Assembly: GCA_030606525.1 (NCBI GenBank)
Contig: JAUWGG010000079.1
Span: 1-5,351 of the forward strand
Source: Methanobacteriota archaeon
GTDB lineage: Archaea > Thermoplasmatota > Thermoplasmata > JAUWGG01
Length of the DNA: 5,351 nt
Reading direction: 5' to 3'
The notes below the pieces were generated by a model. That model was not told the origin of the DNA. It made no database searches and saw only the letters and a program-made list of their open reading frames with translations. Below, one piece after another: positions 1-5,351 of the stretch. Positions within the stretch are counted from its first letter, which is position 1. Each line of letters starts with the position of its first letter. Position numbers and translations under genes: made by a program.

Positions 1-123
1 AGCGATGGTAAAACAGCTCTCCTTGCCTCACGGGACCTGAACGCATGTGGATATACGGATAACCCATCTCTCGCCGAACATTTAGAAAATTTCTTGGAGA
101 TAATGATGCGGGAGCGGATTTAG
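1..123 (+). CDS. C-terminal end of an unrecognised protein (partial)
   Basis: Frame 1 is open from the window edge for 40 codons and ends at TAG (121-123). The start lies outside the window. The visible tail looks like a soluble, partly helical C-terminus with mixed charged and hydrophobic residues (for example NPSLAEHLENFLEIM) and ends MMRERI. It has no membrane segment. The only cysteine is in an ACGYTDNP stretch, which I do not recognise as a family motif. The stop converges on the aminopeptidase gene with a single base between the two stop codons. That spacing suggests a real gene end, because the frame closes exactly where the neighbour closes. The evidence for coding is the open frame, plausible amino-acid composition and this packing. 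No function can be assigned from so short a piece. Confidence 0.55.
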   Translation, partial: SDGKTALLASRDLNACGYTDNPSLAEHLENFLEIMMRERI

Positions 124-124
124 T

Positions 125-1222
125 TCAGATTATGATCTTCCCATCTTCCATGATGGTCTTTCCGTCCACTTCCATCGTTGGTGACATCATGACCCAATCC
201 CAGTGCAACGTGGATTCATTCTTTCCACCGAACATCCTGTTCTCGCCAACTGCAATATGAATCGTGCCAATGATCTTCTCATCTGTGATCGTGTATCCAA
301 TTGCTTTCCTTACCTCAGGATTTATTCCAATGCCAAGTTCGCCTATCACATCCTTCGCTCCCTGTGAGTTCTTGATCACATCCTTCAGCAGCTTCTCGTT
401 CTCTTTAGCCTTTATCTTGCTCAGTTTTCCATTCTTGAAGTTTACATCTATATCAGTGATCTTATTGCCTCTATTAAATGCCAGATCGAATACCGCCCGA
501 CCGTTTGCAGATGTCTCTATCGGTGCTACAAATACCTCGCCGCACGGCAGATTGTTCCCAACATCTTTATTTTTGATATCTTCATCGGAGATTATACCAT
601 CATCGACCAATATCTTCCTTCCTTTGATCGAGAATTCCAGATCTGTGCCTTTCTCAGATGTGAGATGGATCTTGTCAGCGTTCCTTAATCTATCAGCTAT
701 TCTATTTCCTTCTTCATACAATTTATCATAATCTGTGTTCAATGCACGCCAGAACATGTCCCAGAACTCTTCAAAATCTATATTGAACATCTCAGCCTTT
801 TCCCGTGTCGGAAAACCAATTCCTGTCCATCTTATACCCAATTCAATGAATTTATCGTTGATAGGTCTGTTGCCTTCCCTCTGCGCTCCGATCTTATCTT
901 CTGGAAGTTTTGAAAGTATACGGGGATCAACATAAGGGTCTATGCTTATGAAGCCGTCAATGTCATCCAACCATTTTAAAAAGAATTTTCTTGTTTTTTT
1001 CAAATGCTTCTTTGGGACCTCCTCGATCAACTTCTTTTCCAATCTATCCGTATATATTGCGCTGGTTGGAAAAGCACCGATCTTCGCTATATTCACAGCA
1101 ATGTTTTCCGCTAATTCTAGATTTGGTATTCCGCTGACCACTCTTATGACCTCGTCCTCTTTGATGCGCATGCACTTTGTTACTATCTTTTCTGCAACCT
1201 CTTCATAATCCACCGATATCAT
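125..1222 (-). CDS. M29-family metallo-aminopeptidase (leucyl aminopeptidase / aminopeptidase T type)
   Basis: This 365-residue cytosolic protein is predicted to remove N-terminal amino acids from peptides with a two-metal centre. The N-terminal half (about 1-180) is the family's substrate-side domain and the C-terminal half carries the metal ligands. Visible motifs are NLPCGEVF (Glu229), GELGIGIN (Glu295), GTIHIAVG (His322) and HWDWVM (His340 and Asp342). These match, in order, the Glu, Glu, His, His-x-Asp ligands known for M29 enzymes. The gap between His322 and His340 is shorter than I recall for bacterial members, as in archaeal-type sequences. I chose the ATG at 1222-1220 because AGGTGGTG sits six bases before it. 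A GTG four codons upstream (1234-1232) lies inside that ribosome-binding sequence and is rejected. The gene follows the endonuclease IV-like gene in the same direction after 93 bp and may have its own promoter. Assignment to the family is strong; the substrate range is not visible. Confidence 0.92.
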   Translation of the reverse strand: MISVDYEEVAEKIVTKCMRIKEDEVIRVVSGIPNLELAENIAVNIAKIGAFPTSAIYTDRLEKKLIEEVPKKHLKKTRKFFLKWLDDIDGFISIDPYVDPRILSKLPEDKIGAQREGNRPINDKFIELGIRWTGIGFPTREKAEMFNIDFEEFWDMFWRALNTDYDKLYEEGNRIADRLRNADKIHLTSEKGTDLEFSIKGRKILVDDGIISDEDIKNKDVGNNLPCGEVFVAPIETSANGRAVFDLAFNRGNKITDIDVNFKNGKLSKIKAKENEKLLKDVIKNSQGAKDVIGELGIGINPEVRKAIGYTITDEKIIGTIHIAVGENRMFGGKNESTLHWDWVMMSPTMEVDGKTIMEDGKIII

Positions 1223-1228
1223 TGATAA

Positions 1229-1236
1229 CACCACCT
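1229..1236 (-). promoter_or_regulatory. Ribosome-binding site deciding the aminopeptidase start
   Basis: On the minus strand this reads AGGTGGTG, followed by the 6-nt spacer TTATCA and then ATG at 1222. It resembles the archaeal GGAGGTGAT-type Shine-Dalgarno sequence. It contains the alternative upstream GTG codon, which argues that the GTG is not the start. Confidence 0.65.
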
Positions 1237-1253
1237 ATGAAATTACAATTTGC

Positions 1254-1261
1254 ATATTAAA
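1254..1261 (-). promoter_or_regulatory. Candidate TATA box for the aminopeptidase gene
   Basis: On the minus strand this reads TTTAATAT, preceded by CCAAATGC, which could serve as a BRE. A normal archaeal TATA-to-start distance of about 26 nt puts transcription initiation near 1231, only about 9 nt before the ATG. That would cut into the ribosome-binding site, so either initiation is a few bases earlier or the real box differs. The gene could also be read from the upstream minus-strand gene. Confidence 0.4.
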
Positions 1262-1273
1262 GCATTTGGTTGT

Positions 1274-1297
1274 ATTGAATCAAGATATTGATTCAAT
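1274..1297. repeat. Perfect 10-bp inverted repeat upstream of the aminopeptidase TATA box
   Basis: ATTGAATCAA (1274-1283) and TTGATTCAAT (1288-1297) are exact reverse complements with a GATA spacer of four bases. The element lies 18 bp past the stop of the endonuclease IV-like gene and 12 bp upstream of the TATA-like box of the aminopeptidase gene. No T-run follows on the minus strand, which speaks against an intrinsic terminator. Its position just upstream of the BRE suits a dimeric transcription factor. It could also fold as an RNA hairpin at the end of the upstream transcript. Symmetry is seen directly; function is inferred. Confidence 0.55.
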
Positions 1298-1315
1298 TGA
1301 GTGGTTTTCCAACTG

Positions 1316-2128
1316 CTATAACCCAATAATCTCTTTCATCCTAAGCGCATCCGTCTCCAAGATAGGACTTTCACTGATGATCGTGATATCATATCTTTTG
1401 TTTTTCAATACTGGTGCTAACATCTCAAAATCTGGTTCCTTTGATTCCTCCATCGTAAGATGGTTCCTTTCTCCTTTTGGACCATAATTCACGCAGGTGA
1501 AATGGGAATGAAGGAATTCATCGAAAATATCTTCATATCTTTTCAGCAATTCATCAAAATCCTTAATGCTCTTTAAACAGCCTTGATCTCTGGCATGAAC
1601 ATGAGCGAAATCAACAACTGGCATGACATTGCTCACAATTTTACAAACCTCGCTTATCTCATCCAAAGTGCCCCATGTCCCACTTTTGCCCATCGTTTCC
1701 AAACCGACCCATACCGTCCATCCTTTATCTTTGATCTGCTCAGCGCATTCCTTCACGCCATGAGCGATAACCTTCGTTGCTTCGCTGCTGCTTTTACCTG
1801 AATAGAAACCAGCATGAATGACTATGACCTCAGCGCCCATTGCATTTGCAAGCTCAGCTGTTTTTATGATATTCACTTTGCTTTTTTCTATCGTTTCTTC
1901 TTTTTGAGAATTCAAATTGATGTAATAAGGAGCATGGGCAGAAAGCTTAACATCTAATGATTCAGCCAATTCTTTTACTTTCTTGGCAGTATCTAAACTC
2001 ATTCTTACCCCGCGAACGAATTCGACCTCCATCACATTCAATCCAAGCTCAGCAACTCTCTTGATCCCATCTTCAGTGCTTCTACCTCTACTGCTGATCG
2101 GCACCCCTGCAGTACCTATATAGAACAT
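1316..2128 (-). CDS. Endonuclease IV-like TIM-barrel protein (AP endonuclease family 2 / xylose isomerase-like)
   Basis: This 270-residue soluble protein has the fold and most metal ligands of endonuclease IV, which cuts DNA 5' of abasic sites. It starts MFYIGTAGVP, a typical first barrel strand of archaeal homologues, followed by MEVEFVRGVRM (about 33-43). Probable ligands, by comparison with E. coli Nfo, are His65 (SAHAPYY), His105 (VIHAGFY), Glu144 (GLETMGK), Asp173 and His176 (VDFAHVHAR), His209 (HSHF), His223 (RNHL) and Glu253 (ISESP). The equivalent of Nfo Asp229, two residues before His223, appears to be Arg221, so the third zinc site may be altered. DNA repair is therefore likely but not certain; a sugar-isomerase-like or other barrel activity remains possible. 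The frame stays open 65 codons further upstream, but that stretch is unlike the family. Start support is the conserved first strand plus GTGAT three bases before the ATG, a short spacing. Confidence 0.85.
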   Translation of the reverse strand: MFYIGTAGVPISSRGRSTEDGIKRVAELGLNVMEVEFVRGVRMSLDTAKKVKELAESLDVKLSAHAPYYINLNSQKEETIEKSKVNIIKTAELANAMGAEVIVIHAGFYSGKSSSEATKVIAHGVKECAEQIKDKGWTVWVGLETMGKSGTWGTLDEISEVCKIVSNVMPVVDFAHVHARDQGCLKSIKDFDELLKRYEDIFDEFLHSHFTCVNYGPKGERNHLTMEESKEPDFEMLAPVLKNKRYDITIISESPILETDALRMKEIIGL

Positions 2129-2246
2129 GCTATCACGACTGTTGAATAGCTTCCCTATGCAAAAATCTTTTCCAATAAACATTTCATATTCCAAATCACA
2201 TGAATAAAACGTGATGCTGAAAGAGTTCGTGGAACAGTTCTGAGAG

Positions 2247-2255
2247 AAATATAAG
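2247..2255 (-). promoter_or_regulatory. Candidate TATA box for the endonuclease IV-like gene
   Basis: The minus strand reads CTTATATTT here, in the divergent intergenic region. Initiation about 26 nt downstream would give a leader of roughly 95 nt before the ATG at 2128. AT-rich alternatives nearer the gene (minus-strand TTTTATT near 2203-2209 and GTTTATTG near 2173-2180) would give leaders of about 50 and 22 nt. The sequence alone does not decide between them. Confidence 0.25.
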
Positions 2256-2264
2256 CGAAGGAGA

Positions 2265-2272
2265 TTTATATG
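2265..2272 (+). promoter_or_regulatory. Candidate TATA box for the radical SAM gene
   Basis: TTTATATG follows a purine-rich GAAGGAGA stretch that could act as a BRE. Initiation about 26 nt downstream (near 2295) gives a leader of about 80 nt. It lies only about ten bases from the candidate minus-strand box, so the divergent genes may share a compact control region. A later start from AT-rich sequence near 2320-2328 is also possible. Confidence 0.35.
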
Positions 2273-2365
2273 CGGAAGGGAATTAACAAAGTGTGAATTA
2301 TTCTGAAGAAGTGTTGACAACATTAAAAAAGGAAAAAGAAAATTGTGGAATGGAGAGAAAGCTGT

Positions 2366-2369
2366 GGAG
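2366..2369 (+). promoter_or_regulatory. Ribosome-binding site deciding the radical SAM start
   Basis: GGAG lies five bases before the ATG at 2375. An in-frame GTG at 2345 would add ten residues (MEWRESCGVV) with no ribosome-binding site at a sensible distance and no resemblance to the zinc-ribbon module that follows, so the ATG is preferred. Confidence 0.6.
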
Positions 2370-2374
2370 TTGTG

Positions 2375-3475
2375 ATGTCAATAGAAGTTAAATGTGAGGT
2401 GTGCGGTAAAAGATCTGCATTAATCTCTAAAGCATTGAAAGTATGTAAAGATTGCATTCTTGATCAAATTGAAATGGCATTACCTTACATTAAAAAAATT
2501 CATGAAGAAAGTAGAATAGAGCATTCCTTACCACCATACCCTCCTTTGAACGGGGAAGCGGAATGCAATATTTGCACAAATCGATGTAAGATACCAGAAG
2601 GAGAAAAAGGTTTCTGCGGGATAAGAACAAATGAAGAGGGGAAACTGAAGAATTTAGTTGGCGATGAAGCCGTTGTAGAATGCTATTATGACAATTTACC
2701 AACGAACTGCGTAGCCTCTTGGGCCTGTCCAGGCGGAAGCAGTGCAGGCTATCCAAAGTACTCTTATGCTCAAGGAGCGGAACACGGTTACAAGAATTTA
2801 GCAGTTTTCTACGGTGCTTGCACATTTAACTGCCTTTTCTGCCAAAATTGGCATTATCGTAAGCTGACCGAATCTTTAAGACCGAGAATGAGTGCTGAAA
2901 AGCTAGCATCTTTTGTTGATGAAAAAACATCTTGCATCTGTTACTTCGGAGGAGATCCAACTCCTCAGATCTCGCATGCGATCAGAACATCCCGATTGGC
3001 ATTGAAGAAAGGAAATAAAATGCTTAGGATATGCTGGGAGACGAACGGTGCTATGTCTTTCCCCTTTTTAAAAAAGATAGTTGATTTGTCTTTGAAAAGC
3101 GGTGGTTTGATCAAATTCGATTTGAAAGCTTGGCATGAAGAGCTGAATATAGCGCTCTGTGGGGTGAGCAATGAACAAACGCTGAAGAACTTCGAGTGGC
3201 TTGCAAATCTGGATACTAAGAGGGACTATCCCTTTTTAGTTGCCAGCACTTTATTGGTGCCAGGATATATCGATGTTGATGAGGTCAAAAAGATCGTGGA
3301 TTTCATAGCCAGTTTGGATCCAAATATTCCTTATTCCCTACTTGCCTTCCATCCTCATTTCTACATGGATGATATGCCTTTTACCTCAAAAGAAGTCGCT
3401 TTAAAGTGTTTAAAAGTGGCAAAGGATGCGGGATTGAAGAATGTGAGGATAGGGAATGTTCACCTGCTGCAGTGA
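2375..3475 (+). CDS. Radical SAM protein with N-terminal zinc-ribbon-like module (PflA / AmmeMemoRadiSam-related)
   Basis: This 366-residue protein is predicted to cleave S-adenosylmethionine at a [4Fe-4S] cluster to start radical chemistry. In order it has CxxC pairs C7/C10 and C24/C27, a likely zinc ribbon; a second cysteine group C64, C67, C71, C81 (CNICTNRC, then GFCGIR), typical of the pyruvate-formate-lyase-activase-like branch; and the cluster motif C149-x3-C153-x2-C156 (CTFNCLFC, followed by QNW). A GGDPTPQ stretch (192-198) stands for the SAM-binding GGE motif. Family-like pieces follow: WETNGAMS, IKFDLKAW, LLVPGY and LLAFHPHFYMDDMP. There is no signal peptide or membrane segment. 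Relatives act as glycyl-radical-enzyme activases or in the AMMECR1/Memo-linked group, but neither partner gene nor any obvious substrate protein is in this window. The substrate is therefore unassigned. It is transcribed divergently from the endonuclease IV-like gene and stands alone; the next gene has its own promoter. Confidence 0.88.
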   Translation: MSIEVKCEVCGKRSALISKALKVCKDCILDQIEMALPYIKKIHEESRIEHSLPPYPPLNGEAECNICTNRCKIPEGEKGFCGIRTNEEGKLKNLVGDEAVVECYYDNLPTNCVASWACPGGSSAGYPKYSYAQGAEHGYKNLAVFYGACTFNCLFCQNWHYRKLTESLRPRMSAEKLASFVDEKTSCICYFGGDPTPQISHAIRTSRLALKKGNKMLRICWETNGAMSFPFLKKIVDLSLKSGGLIKFDLKAWHEELNIALCGVSNEQTLKNFEWLANLDTKRDYPFLVASTLLVPGYIDVDEVKKIVDFIASLDPNIPYSLLAFHPHFYMDDMPFTSKEVALKCLKVAKDAGLKNVRIGNVHLLQ

Positions 3476-3532
3476 AACAATAATTTGAGATTGTGATTTT
3501 ATAAGGGAAAAAAATAATTAGGATACTTAATC

Positions 3533-3539
3533 TTTTTTT
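3533..3539 (+). terminator. T-run, candidate archaeal terminator after the radical SAM gene
   Basis: Seven consecutive T residues about 57 nt past the radical SAM stop fit the T-rich terminators used by archaeal RNA polymerase, which need no hairpin. The run is also part of the left arm of the inverted repeat around the abiE promoter, so it may serve two roles. Confidence 0.4.
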
Positions 3540-3549
3540 CAAAACGTTA

Positions 3550-3566
3550 CCAAAATGGTTATATAT
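3550..3566 (+). promoter_or_regulatory. abiE promoter (BRE and TATA box)
   Basis: CCAAAATGG (3550-3558) resembles an archaeal BRE and runs straight into TTATATAT (3559-3566). The box centre is about 26 nt before the ATG at 3588, so transcription should begin at or next to the start codon, giving a leaderless mRNA. No Shine-Dalgarno sequence is visible before that ATG, which agrees. A short symmetry, ACCA-AAA-TGGT (3549-3559), overlaps the BRE. Confidence 0.6.
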
Positions 3567-3587
3567 GTGAAAAAACATTAAGTATTG

Positions 3588-4388
3588 ATGTTTAAATCGA
3601 TGTCCAACTTAGAGCAGCAGCTATACTTCAATCTAGGTGAGAAAGAGCAAAGAGTATTCACTCTCAAAGATATAACCAATATACTTAATATTTCTTTACA
3701 ACATGCTCGCAAACTTGCTTCAAATATGGTCAAAAAAAACGTTGTTGAACGAGTGAAACCAGGATTGTTCGTCCGCATACCCGAATCAGTTATTTTAGAT
3801 AAACATCTCTATAAAGAGGATGCAGTCCTTATAGCGGCAAGATCTTCCGAAGAATCATTTCTTTCACATTATACTGCTCTCTCAATTCATGGACTCGCTG
3901 AGCGATATGTGACCCGCGTATATGTCACAACATCACATCACCAGCGAGACATCATATATCATGATGTTCATATTAAATTCATTACCGTTTTACCAAACAG
4001 GTTTTTCGGCTTTAAAGGAATTAAATATTCAAATGAAAAGGTAAATGTTTCAGATCAAGAACGGACAATTCTAGATATTATTAACAGACCAAGATATGCT
4101 GGAGGATGGAGTGAGATGATCAGCTGTTTAAAAAACCTAGAAAATGTAGACTGGAATAATCTTCTTTCATACATCAAAAGATTGGGTAATAAAGCGCTAG
4201 CTCGCCGTGTTGGATATATCATGGATCACTTAGAAAATGTTTCAATACCAAGAAAAATAAAGGAAGATATCAAAAAATACAGCGGAAGAAATATCTACTA
4301 TTTTGATTCTACAAAAAAAGGAGTTTTTGAAACTGAATGGAACCTAATTGTCCCACAAATAATACAAGAGGCGCTTCATGCTTATTAG
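3588..4388 (+). CDS. abiEi: AbiEi-type antitoxin, winged-helix autorepressor (type IV toxin-antitoxin)
   Basis: This 266-residue protein is the antitoxin of an AbiE pair. Residues about 23-66 form a winged helix: FTLKDITNILNIS, a recognition-helix-like LQHARKLASNMVKKN, then the wing VVERVKPGLFVRIP. The C-terminal region has family-like segments YTALSIHGLAE (95-105) and VSDQERTILDIINRP (154-168), followed by AGG. Known AbiEi proteins repress their own operon and counter the toxin without forming a stable complex with it. I chose ATG 3588 because the TATA box predicts transcription starting there. A TTG one codon upstream lies inside the repeat arm, and a second ATG at 3600 is also possible; neither has a ribosome-binding site. 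The gene overlaps the toxin gene by 11 bp. Both are visibly more A+T-rich than the genes to the left, suggesting transfer. There is no frameshift or truncation. Confidence 0.88.
   Translation: MFKSMSNLEQQLYFNLGEKEQRVFTLKDITNILNISLQHARKLASNMVKKNVVERVKPGLFVRIPESVILDKHLYKEDAVLIAARSSEESFLSHYTALSIHGLAERYVTRVYVTTSHHQRDIIYHDVHIKFITVLPNRFFGFKGIKYSNEKVNVSDQERTILDIINRPRYAGGWSEMISCLKNLENVDWNNLLSYIKRLGNKALARRVGYIMDHLENVSIPRKIKEDIKKYSGRNIYYFDSTKKGVFETEWNLIVPQIIQEALHAY
4368..4371 (+). promoter_or_regulatory. Ribosome-binding site for abiEii inside abiEi
   Basis: GAGG stands six bases before the toxin ATG (4378), within the last codons of the antitoxin gene. It implies that the toxin is translated from its own site on the shared mRNA, unlike the antitoxin, which appears leaderless. 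Confidence 0.6.
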
Positions 4389-5322
4389 AAAAGATTTTGA
4401 GAAAATACAACGTAAAACAGGCTACAACCTTGATCTTTTAGAAAAAGTATATCATCTCACCCAGGCTCTAAATGAAATACAAAAGAATGTCATATTATCA
4501 ACAAATCTAACTTTGAAAGGCGGAACTGCGCTTAATTTCCTGTATTTGGATATTTCTAGATTGTCAATAGATATTGATTTTAATTATACGGGAGAAATAA
4601 CAAAAGAAAATATGATAAAAATACGACCATCAATTGAGAAATCTGTAGTAAATCTGGGGGAAGCTCTTGGATATAATGTAAAAGAAAGAGGATCATCATA
4701 CATACTCTCTAGACACAGTTTGCAATATACAACAATCAGAGACACAAAAGATCAAATTAAGGTGGAGATAAACTATCTTGATCGTTTACCTATTGGAAAC
4801 TTAGTAACACGGAGGTTTCCATCAATTTTTCCAGATATACCAATGTTTTCAGTTACAACATATTCCTTGGAGGAGATGATCGCACAAAAAACAAAAGCTT
4901 GTTTAGAACGAACAGAATCTCGCGATATTTATGATCTTTTTTGCCTATCAAAACAAAAAGTGGATATAAATAAGGTAAGGAAATATGCTGCTGTGTATTA
5001 CTGCATGAGTAAACAAGATAAATTGATAAATATTGAAAAAAGAATAGGTGAATACGATCCTAAAAAAATACAACAAGAACTTCAGCAATTCATAAAAAGC
5101 GATGAAAAACTTAATGCTGAAAAAATCCGAAAAGATGCAACGGAGTTACTAAAGCAGATTTTATTTTTTACTGACAAAGAACAGCGATTTATTGATACTT
5201 TTTACAAAAAAAGAAAGATCATCCCTGAGTTGCTTTTCAAAGATAAATCAATGATGGTTCAACATCCGACTCTTTTGTATAGATTAAATGAATTGGAAAA
5301 AAAATCAAATCTTAAACAGTAA
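4378..5322 (+). CDS. abiEii: AbiEii-type nucleotidyltransferase toxin (type IV toxin-antitoxin)
   Basis: This 314-residue protein has the DNA-polymerase-beta-like nucleotidyltransferase fold of AbiEii/MenT toxins. The active-site signature is KGGTALNF (47-54) followed by R61-x-S63-x-D65-x-D67 (RLSIDIDFNY): a glycine turn and two acidic metal ligands. A third acidic residue is probably Glu130 in IKVEINY. The later family block EEMIAQKTKACLERTESRD (165-183), running on into IYDLF, supplies conserved Lys171, Arg182 and Asp183. The C-terminal third (about 190-314) is helical and lysine-rich. Family members transfer nucleotides; some mycobacterial MenT toxins modify tRNA 3' ends and AbiE pairs abort phage infection. 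The target here is unknown. All catalytic positions I can identify are intact, so the toxin should be active. It is cotranscribed with abiEi. The stop is TAA (5320-5322), and the 29 bases after it show nothing recognisable. Confidence 0.9.
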   Translation: MLIRKDFEKIQRKTGYNLDLLEKVYHLTQALNEIQKNVILSTNLTLKGGTALNFLYLDISRLSIDIDFNYTGEITKENMIKIRPSIEKSVVNLGEALGYNVKERGSSYILSRHSLQYTTIRDTKDQIKVEINYLDRLPIGNLVTRRFPSIFPDIPMFSVTTYSLEEMIAQKTKACLERTESRDIYDLFCLSKQKVDINKVRKYAAVYYCMSKQDKLINIEKRIGEYDPKKIQQELQQFIKSDEKLNAEKIRKDATELLKQILFFTDKEQRFIDTFYKKRKIIPELLFKDKSMMVQHPTLLYRLNELEKKSNLKQ

Positions 5323-5351
5323 ATTGTAAGGAAAACAGGAAAAGCGCATTA

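Larger units (their letters stand above)
3523..3585. repeat. Imperfect inverted repeat bracketing the abiE promoter (candidate AbiEi operator)
   Basis: ATACTTAAT (3523-3531) and its exact reverse complement ATTAAGTAT (3577-3585) face each other. Symmetry continues inward after one mismatch: C plus seven T then CA on the left (to 3541), against TG plus six A on the right (from 3568). Each arm is about 18 bp with one mismatch and one length difference. The 26-bp spacer (3542-3567) holds the BRE-like and TATA-like sequences, and the right arm ends two bases before the chosen start codon. AbiEi proteins are known to repress their own promoter by binding inverted repeats. Assigning this repeat as that operator is inference from position and symmetry. 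Confidence 0.6.

Noticed and set aside
264..1208. Plus-strand open frames opposite the aminopeptidase gene
   Set aside because: They are shadows of the conserved minus-strand gene, with low-complexity hydrophobic and serine-rich translations and no family resemblance.
2313..2318. TTGACA resembling a bacterial -35 box upstream of the radical SAM gene
   Set aside because: No -10 match follows at the right distance and the other promoters in the window are archaeal in type.
2129..2323. In-frame upstream extension of the endonuclease IV-like gene by 65 codons
   Set aside because: The extra residues look like translated intergenic sequence, have no ribosome-binding site at their possible starts (for example ATG at 2182-2180), and precede the conserved first barrel strand MFYIGTAG. 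The region more likely holds the divergent promoters.
3908..3929. TGTGAC and GTCACA inverted repeat inside abiEi, resembling a CRP half-site pair
   Set aside because: The spacing between the TGTGA and TCACA halves is 12, not 6, the repeat lies within coding sequence, and CRP-type control is not expected in an archaeon. Chance is sufficient.
3949..3967. 7-bp inverted repeat ACATCAT / ATGATGT inside abiEi
   Set aside because: It is short and AT-rich, lies in the coding region, and has no supporting promoter or terminator context.
1..5351. CRISPR array, tRNA, rRNA, insertion sequence or integrase
   Set aside because: I saw no regularly spaced direct repeats, cloverleaf-like sequence, transposase or integrase motifs, or terminal inverted repeats around the AbiE pair. 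Only composition hints at its transfer.

Overview
The window looks archaeal. The three full-length housekeeping-type genes have archaeal-looking versions of their families. Candidate promoters are TATA-like boxes rather than -35/-10 pairs, start sites carry GGTG or GGAG ribosome-binding sequences, and one gene has a promoter placed as if its mRNA were leaderless. I read this as probably Euryarchaeota or Thermoplasmatota in the broad sense, but no gene here fixes the lineage.

Layout from left to right. Positions 1-123 hold the last 40 codons of an unrecognised plus-strand gene. It converges, with one base between stop codons, on a minus-strand M29-family metallo-aminopeptidase (125-1222). Upstream of that, also on the minus strand, is an endonuclease IV-like TIM-barrel protein (1316-2128). 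The 93-bp gap between these two genes contains a perfect 10-bp inverted repeat just upstream of a TATA-like box. A 246-bp divergent intergenic region (2129-2374) separates the barrel gene from a plus-strand radical SAM protein with an extra N-terminal zinc-ribbon-like module (2375-3475).

The right third (3588-5322) is a two-gene AbiE-type module. It comprises a winged-helix AbiEi antitoxin/repressor and an overlapping AbiEii nucleotidyltransferase toxin, a type IV toxin-antitoxin system also known for abortive phage infection. These two genes are visibly richer in A+T than the genes to the left, which fits an acquired defence or stabilisation cassette inserted beside chromosomal genes.

The AbiE promoter is the most informative regulatory sequence. 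A TATA-like box with an A-rich BRE-like stretch lies about 26 nt before the chosen ATG, which predicts a leaderless antitoxin mRNA. An imperfect inverted repeat of about 18 bp per arm brackets the BRE/TATA box. That is where an autorepressor operator would be expected, and AbiEi proteins are known to repress their own promoters. The two genes would be made from one transcript, with the toxin translated from a GAGG site inside the end of the antitoxin gene. The known gene families explain most of the window. The novel part, if any, is the archaeal operator and promoter arrangement and the unassigned substrate of the radical SAM enzyme.
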